Source: Nocardioides gansuensis
Lineage (GTDB): Bacteria > Actinomycetota > Actinomycetes > Propionibacteriales > Nocardioidaceae
Direction of reading: 5' to 3'
Assembly (NCBI RefSeq): GCF_003076135.1
Contig: NZ_QDGZ01000001.1
Span: 558,001 to 622,000 of the forward strand
Length of the DNA stretch: 64,000 nucleotides
Shown in pieces: positions 31,357 to 42,717 of the stretch. The notes under the pieces were generated by a model, which did not search any database, had not been told where the DNA came from, and saw only the letters and a program-made list of their open reading frames with translations. Numbering within the stretch: position 1 is the stretch's first letter; every line of letters begins with the position of its first letter. A program made the position numbers and the translations under genes.

Positions 31357-32235
31357 ATGAGGCTGCTGCGCGTCGGTCCGCCGGGCCGGGAGCGGCCCGC
31401 CGCCCTGGACGCCGACGGGATCCTCCGCGACCTGTCGGGGGTGGTCCCCGAGATCGACGGCGCCCTGCTCGCCGACCCCGTCCGGATGGCCGGCCTGCGG
31501 CAGCTGGTGCTGCCAGGACTGCCGGCCGTGCGTGGCAACGTACGAATCGGCCCGCCGGTCGCGCGTCCCGGCAAGGTCGTCGGCATCGGGCTGAACTACA
31601 AGGACCACGCCGCCGAGGCCGGCCTGGCGATCCCCGACGAGCCCGTGGTGTTCCTCAAGCCGTCGACCACCGTGAGCGGGCCCTACGACCCCGTCGAGCT
31701 GCCACCCGGCAGCACCAGCAGCGACCACGAGGTGGAGCTCGGCGTCGTGCTCGGCCGGCGACTGAAGGGCTGCACCGACCCGGCGGCCGCGCTCGACGCG
31801 GTCGGGGGCTACCTCACCGCCGACGACCTGACCGAGCGCGCGCAGCTCGCCAAGGGCCCGACGTGGGCGAAGGGCAAGTGCGCCGACACGTTCACCCCGA
31901 TCGGGCCGTGGCTGGTCACCGCGGACGAGGTCGGCGACCCGCAGGCGCTGTCGCTGGAGCTGTCGGTCAACGGCTGCGTGCGGCAGTCGGGCTCCACGTC
32001 CCTGATGGCCTACGGCGTGGGGGAGCTGCTCGCGTTCGTCAGCTGCCTGATGACCCTCGAGCCGGGCGACCTGGTGCTGACCGGGACGCCCGGGGGAGTG
32101 GCCGCCGGGCGGCCCGACCCGAAGCCCTTCCTCCGCGAGGGGGACGTCGTCGAGGCCGAGGTCAGCGGCCTGGGACGGCAGCGGACGCCGGTCCTCACGA
32201 GTCAGGGGCGCGGACCCGTTGACGAAGCGGTGTGA
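31357..32235 (+). CDS. fumarylacetoacetate hydrolase-family protein, candidate ureidoglycolate lyase
   Basis: A 292-residue FAH-fold protein. Metal-binding and fold motifs: GIGLNYKDHAAEAG, VFLKPSTTVSGPYDPV, DHEVELGVVLGRR, KGKCADTFTPIGPWLV and LVLTGTPGGVAAG. In many bacteria an FAH-family member next to gcl and allantoin genes is annotated as ureidoglycolate lyase (glyoxylate plus urea). Position as last gene of the gcl operon and absence of an AllA-type cupin support that use here. Sequence alone does not prove the substrate. Confidence 0.75.
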   Translation: MRLLRVGPPGRERPAALDADGILRDLSGVVPEIDGALLADPVRMAGLRQLVLPGLPAVRGNVRIGPPVARPGKVVGIGLNYKDHAAEAGLAIPDEPVVFLKPSTTVSGPYDPVELPPGSTSSDHEVELGVVLGRRLKGCTDPAAALDAVGGYLTADDLTERAQLAKGPTWAKGKCADTFTPIGPWLVTADEVGDPQALSLELSVNGCVRQSGSTSLMAYGVGELLAFVSCLMTLEPGDLVLTGTPGGVAAGRPDPKPFLREGDVVEAEVSGLGRQRTPVLTSQGRGPVDEAV

Positions 32236-32283
32236 CCCGCGTAACTTTTCCTCCCAGTAGAAATGAGTTTCCGCAACGCGGAA
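32219..32283 (+). promoter_or_regulatory. NCS1-allB operon promoter and 15-bp operator
   Basis: TTGACG (32219-32224), 17 bases, TAACTT (32242-32247): the best sigma-70-like promoter of the three. The operator TTCCGCAACGCGGAA (32269-32283) is a perfect inverted repeat TTCCGC-AAC-GCGGAA placed 21 bases after the -10. The promoter begins inside the end of the FAH-family gene. Confidence 0.72.
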
Positions 32284-32304
32284 CCTACGAATGGAGTCCC
32301 GCGC

Positions 32305-33807
32305 ATGAGCCACGACGTCGAGACGGGTGACCACGGCATGACCGTCACTCCGAGCAGTCGCCTCTGGAACGAGGACCTGGCGCCCACCACGGAGCGCACC
32401 TGGGGGACCTACAGCCTCTTCGCTATGTGGATGTCCGACGTGCACAGCATCGGCGGCTACGCCTTCGCCGCGGGCCTGTTCTTCCTGGGCCTGGTGGGCT
32501 GGCAGGTCTTCATCGCCCTGGTGCTGGGCATCACGGTCGTCTTCTTCCTGATGAACCTCACCGGCTTCGCCGGCCAGAAGACCGGCGTGCCGTTCCCGGT
32601 GATCGCCCGCATCTCCTTCGGTGTCTACGGGGCCAACCTGGCCGCCCTGATCCGGGCGATGATCGCCATCGCGTGGTATGGCATCCAGACCTGGCTCGCC
32701 TCGCAGGCGGTCGTGGTGCTGGCGATCTCGGCCCGGCCGTCGCTCGCGCAGCACACCGACGGCGGCTTCGCCGGCCTCTCGCCCCTCGGCTGGGTGGCGT
32801 TCGCGGTGCTCTGGGTCCTCCAGCTGCTGGTGATCCGGCGCGGCATGGAGACCGTGCGCCGCTTCCAGGACTGGGCCGGACCGGCCATCTGGCTCGTCAT
32901 GTTCGTGCTGGCGGGGTGGATCCTCATCGAGGCGGGCTCCGACTTCTCGCTCGACCTGGGTGCCGACACCAAGAGCGGTGGCGCGGCCGTCCACGCGTTC
33001 CTGGCCGCCATGGCGCTGACGATCACCTACTTCTCGACGCTGCTGCTCAACTTCTGCGACTTCTCCCGCTTTGCCCCCGACCGCCGCACCGTCGTCCGCG
33101 GCAACTTCTGGGGCCTGCCGGTCAACTTCCTGGCGTTCGCGGTCGTCACCGTCGTCTGCACGGCCGGCTCGATCTCGGTCTTCGGCGAGGCGATCACCGA
33201 CCCGGTGGCCATCGTCGAGCGGATCGACAACGTGTGGGTGACCGTGATCGGTGCCGTCACCTTCGTGATCGCCACCATCGGCATCAACGTGGTCGCCAAC
33301 TTCGTCTCCGCCTCCTACGACCTGGCCAACGTCGCACCGAAGTGGATCGACTTCCGCCGTGGCGGCCTGATCAGCGCCGTGGTCGCCGCGCTGATCACCC
33401 CCTGGCATCTCTACAGCAGCCCGGTGGCGATCAACTACTTCCTCGGTGGGCTCGGCGCCCTGCTCGGCCCGCTGTTCGGCGTGATCTTCGTCGACTACTT
33501 CCTGGTCCGCCGCCAGCACGTCGTCGTCGAGGAGCTCTACCTCGCCGACGCCCGCAGCCGCTACTACTACAGCAACGGCTGGAACCCGAAGGCGCTCATC
33601 GCCGGCACCCCGGCCGCGGTCGTCGCGCTGGTGGTGGCGCTCTACAAGCCGCTGGCAGACTGGGCTCCGTTCTCGTGGTTCGTCGGAGTGGCGATCGCCG
33701 GCGCGCTCTACTACGCCATCGCCCGGCGCGGTGTCCGCACCGTGGTGATGCCCGGCGAGGGCGAGACGGTGCCGACCGCGAGCGGACAGGAAGGAGCCCA
33801 CGGATGA
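32305..33807 (+). CDS. NCS1-family permease (second copy)
   Basis: A 500-residue NCS1 symporter with about 12 membrane segments, closely parallel to the protein at 25071-26576: ERTWGTYSLFAMWMSDVHS, GVPFPVIARISFGVYGANLAAL, IAIAWYGIQTW, NFCDFSRFAPDRR, INVVANFVSASYDLANV. By context it imports allantoin or a related ureide. The stop overlaps the allantoinase start by ATGA. Confidence 0.88.
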   Translation: MSHDVETGDHGMTVTPSSRLWNEDLAPTTERTWGTYSLFAMWMSDVHSIGGYAFAAGLFFLGLVGWQVFIALVLGITVVFFLMNLTGFAGQKTGVPFPVIARISFGVYGANLAALIRAMIAIAWYGIQTWLASQAVVVLAISARPSLAQHTDGGFAGLSPLGWVAFAVLWVLQLLVIRRGMETVRRFQDWAGPAIWLVMFVLAGWILIEAGSDFSLDLGADTKSGGAAVHAFLAAMALTITYFSTLLLNFCDFSRFAPDRRTVVRGNFWGLPVNFLAFAVVTVVCTAGSISVFGEAITDPVAIVERIDNVWVTVIGAVTFVIATIGINVVANFVSASYDLANVAPKWIDFRRGGLISAVVAALITPWHLYSSPVAINYFLGGLGALLGPLFGVIFVDYFLVRRQHVVVEELYLADARSRYYYSNGWNPKALIAGTPAAVVALVVALYKPLADWAPFSWFVGVAIAGALYYAIARRGVRTVVMPGEGETVPTASGQEGAHG

Positions 33808-35159
33808 GCGACGAGCTCGACCTGGTGATCCGCGCCCGCCGGGTGGTGAGCACCGGCGGAGAGGTCGACCGCACGATCGGCGTACGGGACGGCTCCATCG
33901 CGGTCATCGAGCCCTACGACTCCGACCTCACCGCCCGCCAGGTGGTCGAGCTGGCCGACGACGAGGTGCTCATGCCGGGCATCGTGGACTCTCACGTGCA
34001 CGTCAACGACCCGGGCCGCACCGAGTGGGAGGGCTTCGCCACCGCCACCAGGGCAGCGGCCGCCGGCGGCGTCACCACGATCGTCGACATGCCGCTCAAC
34101 AGCATCCCGCCCACCTGCGACGTCGAGGCCCTCGAGCTCAAGCGCAAGACCGCCGCCGACCAGGCATACGTCGATGTCGGCTTCTGGGGCGGCGCGATCC
34201 CCGGCAACGTGCCGCAGCTGCGGCCGCTCTTCGACAGCGGCGTGTTCGGCTTCAAGTGCTTCCTGCTGCACTCCGGCGTCGACGAGTTCCCCCACCTCGA
34301 CCCCGAGCAGCTCGAGGAGGCGATGCGGGCCATCCGGGAGTTCGACGGGCTGCTGATCGTGCACGCCGAGGACACCCACGCGATCGAGCGCGCGCCCACC
34401 GCGCACGGCGACATCTACACCGACTTCCTGCACTCGCGGCCGCGGGGAGCGGAGAACCTCGCCGTCGCACAGGTCATCGAGCTCGCCCGGTGGACCGGGT
34501 GCCGGGTCCACGTCCTGCACGTGTCGAGCTCCGACGCGCTGCCGATGATCGCCAGCGCCCGCCGCGACGGCGTACGCATCACCGCGGAGACCTGCCCGCA
34601 CTACCTCACGTTCACCGCCGAGGAGATCCCGGACGGTGCCACGCAGTACAAGTGCTGTCCGCCCATCCGCGAGAGCGGCAACCGCGAGCTGCTGTGGGAG
34701 GGCCTGCGCGAGGGCGTGATCGACATCGTCGTCTCAGACCACTCGCCGTCCACGATCGACCTCAAATGCCTGGACATCGGTGACTTCGGGGTGGCCTGGG
34801 GCGGCATCTCCTCGCTCCAGCTCGGCCTGTCGGCCGTGTGGACCGGCGCCCGCGCGCGCGGCTTCACCCTCATCGACGTGGCCCGCTGGATGTGCCAGGG
34901 ACCCGCCGCCCAGACCGACATGTTGCGCAAGGGGCGCATCGACCTCGGCTATGACGCCGACTTCTGCGTCTTCGCCCCGGACGACGCCTTCGTGGTCGAC
35001 AAGGACAAGCTGCGCCACAAGAACCCGCTCACCCCCTACCACGGCCGTCCGCTCGCCGGCGTGGTCCGCAGCACCTGGCTGCGCGGGGAGCGCATCGACG
35101 TCGACGCCGGCTTCCAGGCCCCGCCGCGAGGCCGGCTGCTCAGAAGAGGAGAGTCATGA
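33804..35159 (+). CDS. allB: allantoinase
   Basis: A 451-residue cyclic amidohydrolase that opens allantoin to allantoate. Binuclear-metal ligands are visible: DSHVHVND (H64, H66), FGFKCFLLHSG with K151 as the carboxylated Lys, IVHAED (H187), VLHVSSS (H239) and VSDHSPS near residue 315. Dihydropyrimidinase and hydantoinase are close relatives, but adjacency to ureidoglycine aminohydrolase and the GGVTTIVDMPLNSIPPT segment favour allantoinase. Overlaps both neighbours by 4 bases. Confidence 0.92.
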   Translation: MSDELDLVIRARRVVSTGGEVDRTIGVRDGSIAVIEPYDSDLTARQVVELADDEVLMPGIVDSHVHVNDPGRTEWEGFATATRAAAAGGVTTIVDMPLNSIPPTCDVEALELKRKTAADQAYVDVGFWGGAIPGNVPQLRPLFDSGVFGFKCFLLHSGVDEFPHLDPEQLEEAMRAIREFDGLLIVHAEDTHAIERAPTAHGDIYTDFLHSRPRGAENLAVAQVIELARWTGCRVHVLHVSSSDALPMIASARRDGVRITAETCPHYLTFTAEEIPDGATQYKCCPPIRESGNRELLWEGLREGVIDIVVSDHSPSTIDLKCLDIGDFGVAWGGISSLQLGLSAVWTGARARGFTLIDVARWMCQGPAAQTDMLRKGRIDLGYDADFCVFAPDDAFVVDKDKLRHKNPLTPYHGRPLAGVVRSTWLRGERIDVDAGFQAPPRGRLLRRGES

Positions 35160-35992
35160 CCGTCCCGCCCCGCTACTACGCGCCGACTGGTGGGCACCCC
35201 GACCAGACGGAGCTCACTACCGACCGGGCGGTCTTCACCGAGGCGTACGCCGTGCTGCCGCGAGGCACGATGCGTGACATCGTCACCAGCGCACTGCCGT
35301 TCTGGGACCAGACCCGGCTGTGGGTCATCGCCCGGCCGCTGTCCGGCTTCGCCGAGACCTTCTCGCAGTACATCGTCGAGGTGCAGCCGGGAGGTGGCAG
35401 CGAGCGACCCGAGCTCGACGCGGGAGCGGAGGGCGTGCTGTTCGTGGTGGGGGGCGGGGTCACGGTGACGATCGCCGGACAGGCCCACGAGATGGGCCCG
35501 GGCGGCTATGCCTTCCTGCCCCCGGGGTGCGACTGGACGCTGCGCAACACCACCGCCGAGGTGGCCGTCTTCCACTGGATCCGCAAGGCCTATGAGCGGG
35601 TCGACGGCATCGACGTGCCGGAGCCGTTCGTCACCAACGAGACCGAGTTGGTCGGCCAGGAGATGCCCGGCACCAAGGGCGCCTGGACGACGCAGCGCTT
35701 CGTCGACCCGCTCGACGTACGCCACGACATGCACGTCAACATCGTCAGCTTCGAGCCCGGCGGCGCGATCCCGTTCCCCGAGACCCACGTGATGGAGCAC
35801 GGCCTCTACGTCCTGGAGGGCAAGGCCGTCTACCTCCTCAACAAGGACTGGGTCGAGGTGCAGGAGGGCGACTTCATGTGGCTGCGGGCCTTCTGCCCGC
35901 AGGCCTGCTACGCCGGCGGTCCGGGCCGGTTCCGCTACCTGCTCTACAAGGACGTCAACCGGCACGCGACGCTGTCGCGGCAGTTCGGGTGA
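35156..35992 (+). CDS. allE: (S)-ureidoglycine aminohydrolase
   Basis: A 278-residue bicupin that releases ammonia from ureidoglycine to give (S)-ureidoglycolate. Start [23 protein letters not shown] is typical. The C-terminal cupin has the Mn-binding E-x-H-xxx-H pattern in [19 protein letters not shown] and a Gln in CPQACYA. It follows allB with an ATGA overlap and overlaps the SDR by GTGA. An allantoate amidohydrolase to supply its substrate is not in the window. Confidence 0.92.
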   Translation: MTVPPRYYAPTGGHPDQTELTTDRAVFTEAYAVLPRGTMRDIVTSALPFWDQTRLWVIARPLSGFAETFSQYIVEVQPGGGSERPELDAGAEGVLFVVGGGVTVTIAGQAHEMGPGGYAFLPPGCDWTLRNTTAEVAVFHWIRKAYERVDGIDVPEPFVTNETELVGQEMPGTKGAWTTQRFVDPLDVRHDMHVNIVSFEPGGAIPFPETHVMEHGLYVLEGKAVYLLNKDWVEVQEGDFMWLRAFCPQACYAGGPGRFRYLLYKDVNRHATLSRQFG

Positions 35993-36744
35993 GGACGCCG
36001 CTGGGTCCCGTGGCGGTGGTCACGGGCGCCGGGTCGGGCCTGGGCCGGGCCATCGCCGGGGCTTTGCTCGACGACGGGTTCCGCGTGGCGCTCCTCGGCC
36101 GGCGGCGCGCACCGCTGGAGGAGACCGCGAGCTCCGGCGCGCCCGACACGACCCAGGTGCTGCCGACCGACGTCACCGACGAGGCCGCGGTGGCCGACGC
36201 CTTCGACGCCACGACGGCCGCCTGGGGCCGGGTCGACGTGCTGGTCAACAACGCCGGCACCTTCGGCCCCGCCGGCGAGCCGGACGAGATCGAGCCCGAC
36301 GACTTCCGCGAGGTGATCGGCGTCAACCTGGTCGCGGCCTTCCTCTGCGCCCGCGAGGCGTTCGCGGTGATGAAGCGACAGGACCCCCGCGGCGGCCGCA
36401 TCATCAACAACGGCTCGATCTCCGCCCAGGTGCCCCGACCCGGGTCCGTCGCCTACACCGCAGCCAAGCACGGGATGACCGGGCTCACCCGCTCCCTCGC
36501 TCTCGACGGCCGCCGCCACGACATCGCGGTCGGCCAGATCGACATCGGCAACGCCGCCACCGAGATGACCGCCGGCTTCGCCGTCGGAGCCCGTCAGGCC
36601 GACGGCTCGGTGCACCCGGAGCCGACCTTCGACCCACGGCACGTCGCCGACGCCGTCGTCCGCATCGCCCGGCTCCCGCTCGACGTGAGCGTCCCGTCGT
36701 TGACCGTCACCGCGACCGGCATGCCGTTCCTGGGCCGGGGCTGA
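35989..36744 (+). CDS. short-chain dehydrogenase/reductase
   Basis: A 251-residue classical SDR from the GTG at 35989, within a GTGA overlap with allE. Cofactor motif [21 protein letters not shown] at VNNAGTFGP, catalytic Ser in [22 protein letters not shown] with YxxxK. The tight overlap shows co-expression with the allantoin genes. A ureide-pathway substrate is possible but no member of the known pathway is an SDR at this step, so its role is unknown. Confidence 0.85.
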   Translation: MRTPLGPVAVVTGAGSGLGRAIAGALLDDGFRVALLGRRRAPLEETASSGAPDTTQVLPTDVTDEAAVADAFDATTAAWGRVDVLVNNAGTFGPAGEPDEIEPDDFREVIGVNLVAAFLCAREAFAVMKRQDPRGGRIINNGSISAQVPRPGSVAYTAAKHGMTGLTRSLALDGRRHDIAVGQIDIGNAATEMTAGFAVGARQADGSVHPEPTFDPRHVADAVVRIARLPLDVSVPSLTVTATGMPFLGRG

Positions 36745-36770
36745 CTCCGCAGCCGGCGTCACGTCGGGGT

Positions 36771-37817
36771 CTAGGTGCTCTCTCGCCGCACGAGAGCGGG
36801 CGGGAAGATCATCCGCACGGGGCTGCCGCTGTGCCCGTCCTCGATCTGCTCGATGAGCAGCCGGGTCGCCTGCCCGGCCATCTCGGAGATCGGCTGGCGG
36901 ATCGTCGTCAGAGGGGGGTCGGTGCGCTCGGACACGCCGAAGTCGTCGTACCCGATCACCGCTACGTCGTCGGGCACGCGCCGCCCTGCCGAGGCCAGCG
37001 CCTTCAGCGCTCCGGCGGCCATCAGGTCGGACGCGACGACCATCCCGTCCAGGTCGGGGTGCCGCCGGAGCAGCTCGGCCGCGGCTTCCGTGCCCCCGGG
37101 CTCGGTGAAGTCGCCGTGCTCGACCGCGTCGACAGGCAGGCCGGCGGCCTGCATCGCGGCGTGCCAGCCCGCCATCCGGTCCACGCCTGCGGTCATGTCC
37201 TGCGGACCGGCGAGGTGCACGATGCGGCGACAGCCACGGTCGATGAGCACCTGGGTCGCCTGGCGGCCGCCCTCGACGTTGTCGGTGTCGACGTAGGCCA
37301 CCTTGTCCGCGCTCGTCCACGGCCGTCCGACGAAGGCGCACGGCAGGGCGAGCGCGGCAAGGTGGTCGGCGAGGCTGTCGCTGCGGTGGTGGGAGACCAC
37401 GAGGGCGCCGTCGACGTGCCGGTTGCGCAGGTAGCGCAGCATCCGCTGCTCCTCCTCGCCCGGCCGGGCGAACAGCAGCACGAGCTGCAGGTCGCGCTCG
37501 GCCAGCACCCGGGAGACGCCGTGCAGCGTGCGGGCGAAGAACGGGTCGGAGAACACCCGCTCGTCCGGCTCGGGCACGACCAGCGCGACCGAGTCGGTAC
37601 GCCGCGTCACCAGGCTGCGGGCGGCCGGGTTGGGGGTGTAGCCCAGCGTGCGCACAGCGGCGTCGACCGCCGCCTGGGCGCCCGGGCTGACCCGGTTGCC
37701 GCCGTTGATGGCACGTGACGCGGTGGCTCGGGACACGCCCGCGAGCCGGGCGACCTCGTCGAGGGTCGGCGAGCTGCCGGGTCCCGGCCCGGCACCTGGG
37801 GACGTCACCCGAGCCAC
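36771..37817 (-). CDS. LacI-family regulator of the beta-glucoside operon
   Basis: A 348-residue LacI/GalR repressor from a GTG at 37817. DNA-binding domain TLDEVARLAGVSRATASRAING and hinge TPNPAARSLV, then a periplasmic-binding-like effector domain (SVALVVPEPDERVFSDPFF, IGYDDFGVSE). It follows the glucosidase by 19 bases as the last gene of the sugar operon, so it is likely auto-regulated through the two LacI-type operators ahead of the binding protein. Functionally it resembles CebR of Streptomyces. Confidence 0.88.
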   Translation of the reverse strand: MARVTSPGAGPGPGSSPTLDEVARLAGVSRATASRAINGGNRVSPGAQAAVDAAVRTLGYTPNPAARSLVTRRTDSVALVVPEPDERVFSDPFFARTLHGVSRVLAERDLQLVLLFARPGEEEQRMLRYLRNRHVDGALVVSHHRSDSLADHLAALALPCAFVGRPWTSADKVAYVDTDNVEGGRQATQVLIDRGCRRIVHLAGPQDMTAGVDRMAGWHAAMQAAGLPVDAVEHGDFTEPGGTEAAAELLRRHPDLDGMVVASDLMAAGALKALASAGRRVPDDVAVIGYDDFGVSERTDPPLTTIRQPISEMAGQATRLLIEQIEDGHSGSPVRMIFPPALVRREST

Positions 37818-37836
37818 GCTATCGACACTCCCCGGC

Positions 37837-39302
<1,466 letters not shown>

Positions 39303-39306
<4 letters not shown>

Positions 39307-40127
39307 CCCTTGACAGCTCCTTGCATGATGCCGGCGACCAGCTGTCGGCCGGCGAGGACGAACAGAAGCAGCAGCGGGATGGTGGCCATCCCGGTGCCCG
39401 CGAGGACGAGCGCGTAGTCGGTGGTCTGGCCCTGTCCGGTGAGTGCCAGCCGGTCCAGCGCGATCTGCAGGGTCTCGGTCTTCTGCAGCGCGACGAGCGG
39501 CCACATGTAGTCGGTCCAGACCTGCATGAAGGTGAAGAGGAACAGGATCGCCATCGCCGGCCGCGCCGCCGGGACGGCGACGGTCCAGAAGGTTCGCAGC
39601 ATGGTGCAGCCGTCCATGCGCGCGGCCTCGATCAGCTCGTCGGGTACGGCGTCGGTGAGGAACTGTCGCATGAAGAACACGCCGAACGCGGTGACCAGGC
39701 TCGGCAGCGCGACGGCTGTGAGCGTGTCGAGCAGGTTGTAGTCGCGCATCAGGATGAACAGCGGCACGATCGCCAGCTGCGTCGGCACCGCCATGGTCAT
39801 CACCACGAAGCCCATCAGCGCGTCGCTGCCGCGGAACCGCAGCTTGGCGAAGGAGTAGCCGGCCAGCGTGGAGAAGAACACCACCGACACCGCGCACGCG
39901 GTCGACACCAGCAGGCTGTTGAGCAGCGCCTGCCAGAAGTCGACGGTGTCGAGGACCTGGCGGGCGTTCTCGAGGAAGTGGCCGCCGGGGACGATCGGCG
40001 GCGGGAAGTCGTCGGCACGCTCCTTGGTCTGCGACCCGATCACGAACGACCAGTAGAGGGGCAGCGCGGAGCCGATGACGAAGGCGGCGAGCAGCCCGTA
40101 GACGAGGAACCCCGGCCGGCGGTTCAT
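39303..40127 (-). CDS. sugar ABC transporter permease (MalG/CebG type)
   Basis: A 274-residue inner-membrane permease with about six membrane segments. The EAA loop reads ELIEAARMDGCTMLRTFWTVAVPAARP, contacting an ATPase not encoded nearby; in Streptomyces a shared MsiK serves such systems. It overlaps the MalF-type permease by 4 bases. Confidence 0.9.
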
Positions 40128-41146
40128 CGGCTGCTCCTGAGGGTGGCGTAGCGGGTGACCAGGTAGTTGAGCACCGCGATCGCGACGATGACGAGGAACA
40201 GCACCCAGGCCGCCGCGGACGCACGCCCGTAGAACTGGTCCTCGATGCCCTTGACGTAGATGTAGAGCGTCGAGGTCATGTACTGGTGGTCGGGCCCGCC
40301 CTCGCGGTTCGGTGTGTCGTCGAACAGGCGTGGCTCGGTGAAGATCTGCAGCCCGCCGATGGTGCTGGTGATGATGACGAAGATCATCGTGGGCCGGATC
40401 ATCGGCAGCGTCACCGAGAGGAACTGCCGAACCCGGCCGGCGCCGTCGATCGCTGCCGCCTCGTAGAGGTCCCGCGGCACCGCCTGCATCGCGGCCAGGA
40501 AGATCAGCGCGTTGTAGCCGGTCCAGCGCCAGTTGACCATGCCGGAGATCGCGAAGTGGCTCCACCACCGGTCGACGTGCCAGCGGATCGGCTCGAGCCC
40601 GAGCTCCTTCAGGAACCCGTTGACGACGCCGTACTGGTCGGCGAACAGGCTGCCGAAGATCAGCGCGACGGCGGTCGGCGCGACGACGAACGGCAGCAGC
40701 ACGCTCATCCGCCAGAACGCCCGGCCGCGCACGTGGTTGTCGAGCAGCGCCGCGATCGTGACCGCGAGGATCACCTGCGGCACGGACGACATCAGGAAGA
40801 TGGAGAACGTGTTGACCAGGGACTTCTGGAAGACCGGGTCGGTCAGCACGAACTGGTAGTTGTCGAGCCCGACGAACTCGCCACGCACGTAGTAGGCGCG
40901 GTTCCAGTCGAACAGCGACAGGTAGCCGGTGTAGAGCAGGGGATAGAGGCCCACCAGTGCGAAGAGCACGAAGAAGGGCGAGACGTAGAGGTACGGCGAG
41001 AGCTTCAGGTCCCACCTGGAGCGGCGCTGTCGTCGTACGAGCCGGGCGCGCTCGCGCCCCTCGTCCGTACGACGGGGCGCGGGCGCGCCGCCCGCCGGGG
41101 ACTCCGCGGTGGCGGTGTCCCCGGCGGTGCGGTGCTGGGTGCTCAT
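40124..41146 (-). CDS. sugar ABC transporter permease (MalF/CebF type)
   Basis: A 340-residue permease. A charged ~45-residue N-terminal tail precedes the first membrane segment (YLYVSPFFVLFALVGLYPLLY). The EAA loop is DLYEAAAIDGAGRVRQFLSVTLPMIRP. It lies 57 bases after the binding-protein gene and pairs with the MalG-type permease encoded next. Confidence 0.9.
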   Translation of the reverse strand: MSTQHRTAGDTATAESPAGGAPAPRRTDEGRERARLVRRQRRSRWDLKLSPYLYVSPFFVLFALVGLYPLLYTGYLSLFDWNRAYYVRGEFVGLDNYQFVLTDPVFQKSLVNTFSIFLMSSVPQVILAVTIAALLDNHVRGRAFWRMSVLLPFVVAPTAVALIFGSLFADQYGVVNGFLKELGLEPIRWHVDRWWSHFAISGMVNWRWTGYNALIFLAAMQAVPRDLYEAAAIDGAGRVRQFLSVTLPMIRPTMIFVIITSTIGGLQIFTEPRLFDDTPNREGGPDHQYMTSTLYIYVKGIEDQFYGRASAAAWVLFLVIVAIAVLNYLVTRYATLRSSR

Positions 41147-41203
41147 GGGTGGAGTCGGATCCCTTGTCGCGGTGGTGGTGGGTGCGGTGTCACTCGGCGT
41201 CGG

Positions 41204-42544
41204 TCACTGGAGCGACTCGACCTCGGACACGAACGTCTCCCACGACTTGTCGGGATCGGTGCCCTGGTCCACCCGGTTGATGGCGTCCTGGAACTTCCCG
41301 AGGATGTCGGAGTAGAGCGGGCCGTGGTAGGGCTGCACCTCGATCGCGGCCGCCCGGTTGGAGAAGATCTCGCCGGCCGGCGCGTTGTTGAAGTACGGGT
41401 CCTTGGTCTTCAGCAGCTGGGGGTCCTCCAGCGCCTCCACCTGCGAGGGGAAGTTGCCCAGCGACTCGAAGATCTTGAGCTGCTGCTCCGGCGCGGTGAT
41501 CCAGGTGATGAACTCCAGCGCCTCCGCGTGGTGCGGCGACGACTTCGGGATCGCGAGGTAGGAGCCGCCCCAGTTGCCCCCGCCCCCGGGGAAGACGTCG
41601 GCGATGTCCCAGACGACGCCCTTGGGCGCCGGCTCACCGGTGTTGGCCTTGATGTTGCTGCGCATCCAGCCGGGGCAGGGGATGGTCGCGAAGCCGTCGC
41701 TCTTGAAGCCCGCGGTCCAGTCGTCGCTCCACTGCGCGGCCCTGGTGGACAGCTTGTCGGTGTTGGCCGCGACGGTCTCGTAGACCTGCTTGAGCTCGTC
41801 GTTCTCGACGTCGACGGTGTTGTCGGCCTGCTCGAAGGGGAACGCGACCTGGTTGAGCATGGCCTGCGCGATGGAGCCGCTGGCGTCGTACCACTTGCTG
41901 CCTGGGACCTTCTGGACGTACTGCTCACCCAGCTCGAAGTAGTCGTCCCAGGTGGTCATCAGCGCGGTCACCTCCTCCCGGTCGGTGGGGAGGCCGGCCT
42001 TCTTGAACAGGTCGGCGCGATAGCAGATCGCCTCCGGGCCGGCGTCGGTCGCGTAGCCCAGGAGCTCGCCGTCGGGCGTGGTCGCGGCTTCCACCTTGAA
42101 GTCGAGCCAGCGGCCCTCGACCTCGTCCTGGGAGAGGTCGACCCAGCGGTCGGGCGCGGCCACGAGCGCCGGCATGAAGTCGCCCTCGATGGCCACCACG
42201 TCGGGAAGTCCGTCGTTGGCCTGGAGCAGGGTGTTGAGCTCGTTCTTCCAGTCGTCCCAGAGGGAGACCTTCGTCTGCTCGACCTGGAGGTCGGGGTTGG
42301 CCTCGTTCCACTCCTCGATGAGGGCGTCGTAGCCGAACTCGCCGAAGGTGGTGATGCTCAGCGCCTCGCCGTCGGCCAGCTCCTGCTGGTCGGCGGACGC
42401 GGTGGGGTCCTCGCCGCTGCCACAGGCCGTGGTCACGCCGAGAACGAGCGTGGCGACGGCACCGGCGGCGAGGTAGCGGGCGGCACGCGATCGCGTGCCG
42501 GGTGGGACGGACCAGCGACGAGGTCCGGTAGCGATGTTGCGCAC
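41204..42544 (-). CDS. extracellular sugar-binding lipoprotein of an ABC transporter
   Basis: A 446-residue solute-binding protein. The GTG at 42544 with AGGAG 9 bases upstream gives a lipoprotein signal: Arg-rich start, hydrophobic LAAGAVATLVLGV and a lipobox-like TTAC with Cys41. The mature part begins GSGEDPTASADQQEL, and ITTFGEFGYDALIEEWNEANP is typical of family 1 sugar-binding proteins. A longer in-frame ATG upstream would overlap the operator region and bury the signal peptide. First gene of the five-gene operon. Confidence 0.9.
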   Translation of the reverse strand: MRNIATGPRRWSVPPGTRSRAARYLAAGAVATLVLGVTTACGSGEDPTASADQQELADGEALSITTFGEFGYDALIEEWNEANPDLQVEQTKVSLWDDWKNELNTLLQANDGLPDVVAIEGDFMPALVAAPDRWVDLSQDEVEGRWLDFKVEAATTPDGELLGYATDAGPEAICYRADLFKKAGLPTDREEVTALMTTWDDYFELGEQYVQKVPGSKWYDASGSIAQAMLNQVAFPFEQADNTVDVENDELKQVYETVAANTDKLSTRAAQWSDDWTAGFKSDGFATIPCPGWMRSNIKANTGEPAPKGVVWDIADVFPGGGGNWGGSYLAIPKSSPHHAEALEFITWITAPEQQLKIFESLGNFPSQVEALEDPQLLKTKDPYFNNAPAGEIFSNRAAAIEVQPYHGPLYSDILGKFQDAINRVDQGTDPDKSWETFVSEVESLQ

Positions 42545-42618
42545 GGTGTGACGCTCCTGCCTGAGTGCGACGGTGGGGTCTGGCGCCGCCAACGTGGTCC
42601 CGAGCCGCGCCCCAAGGT

Positions 42619-42632
42619 GTGAGAGCGCTTCC
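42619..42632. promoter_or_regulatory. LacI-type operator 1
   Basis: TGAGAGCGCTTCCA, a near-palindrome centred on AGCGCT, like CebR-type sites. It lies between the candidate -10 and the GTG of the binding-protein gene, a repressing position. Confidence 0.7.
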
Positions 42633-42649
42633 ATCACAGCGGCTTGCAC

Positions 42650-42679
42650 ACCATGACATGCGTCACATCCGAGCGTCAA
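42650..42679 (-). promoter_or_regulatory. candidate promoter of the sugar operon
   Basis: On the reverse strand TTGACG (42679-42674) is followed about 18 bases later by CATGGT, a weak -10. It is bracketed by the two LacI-type operators. Moderate support from hexamers and layout only. Confidence 0.4.
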
Positions 42680-42717
42680 TCCCCCGGGAGTGGTGAAGAT
42701 CGGTGCCCGCCGGGTTG

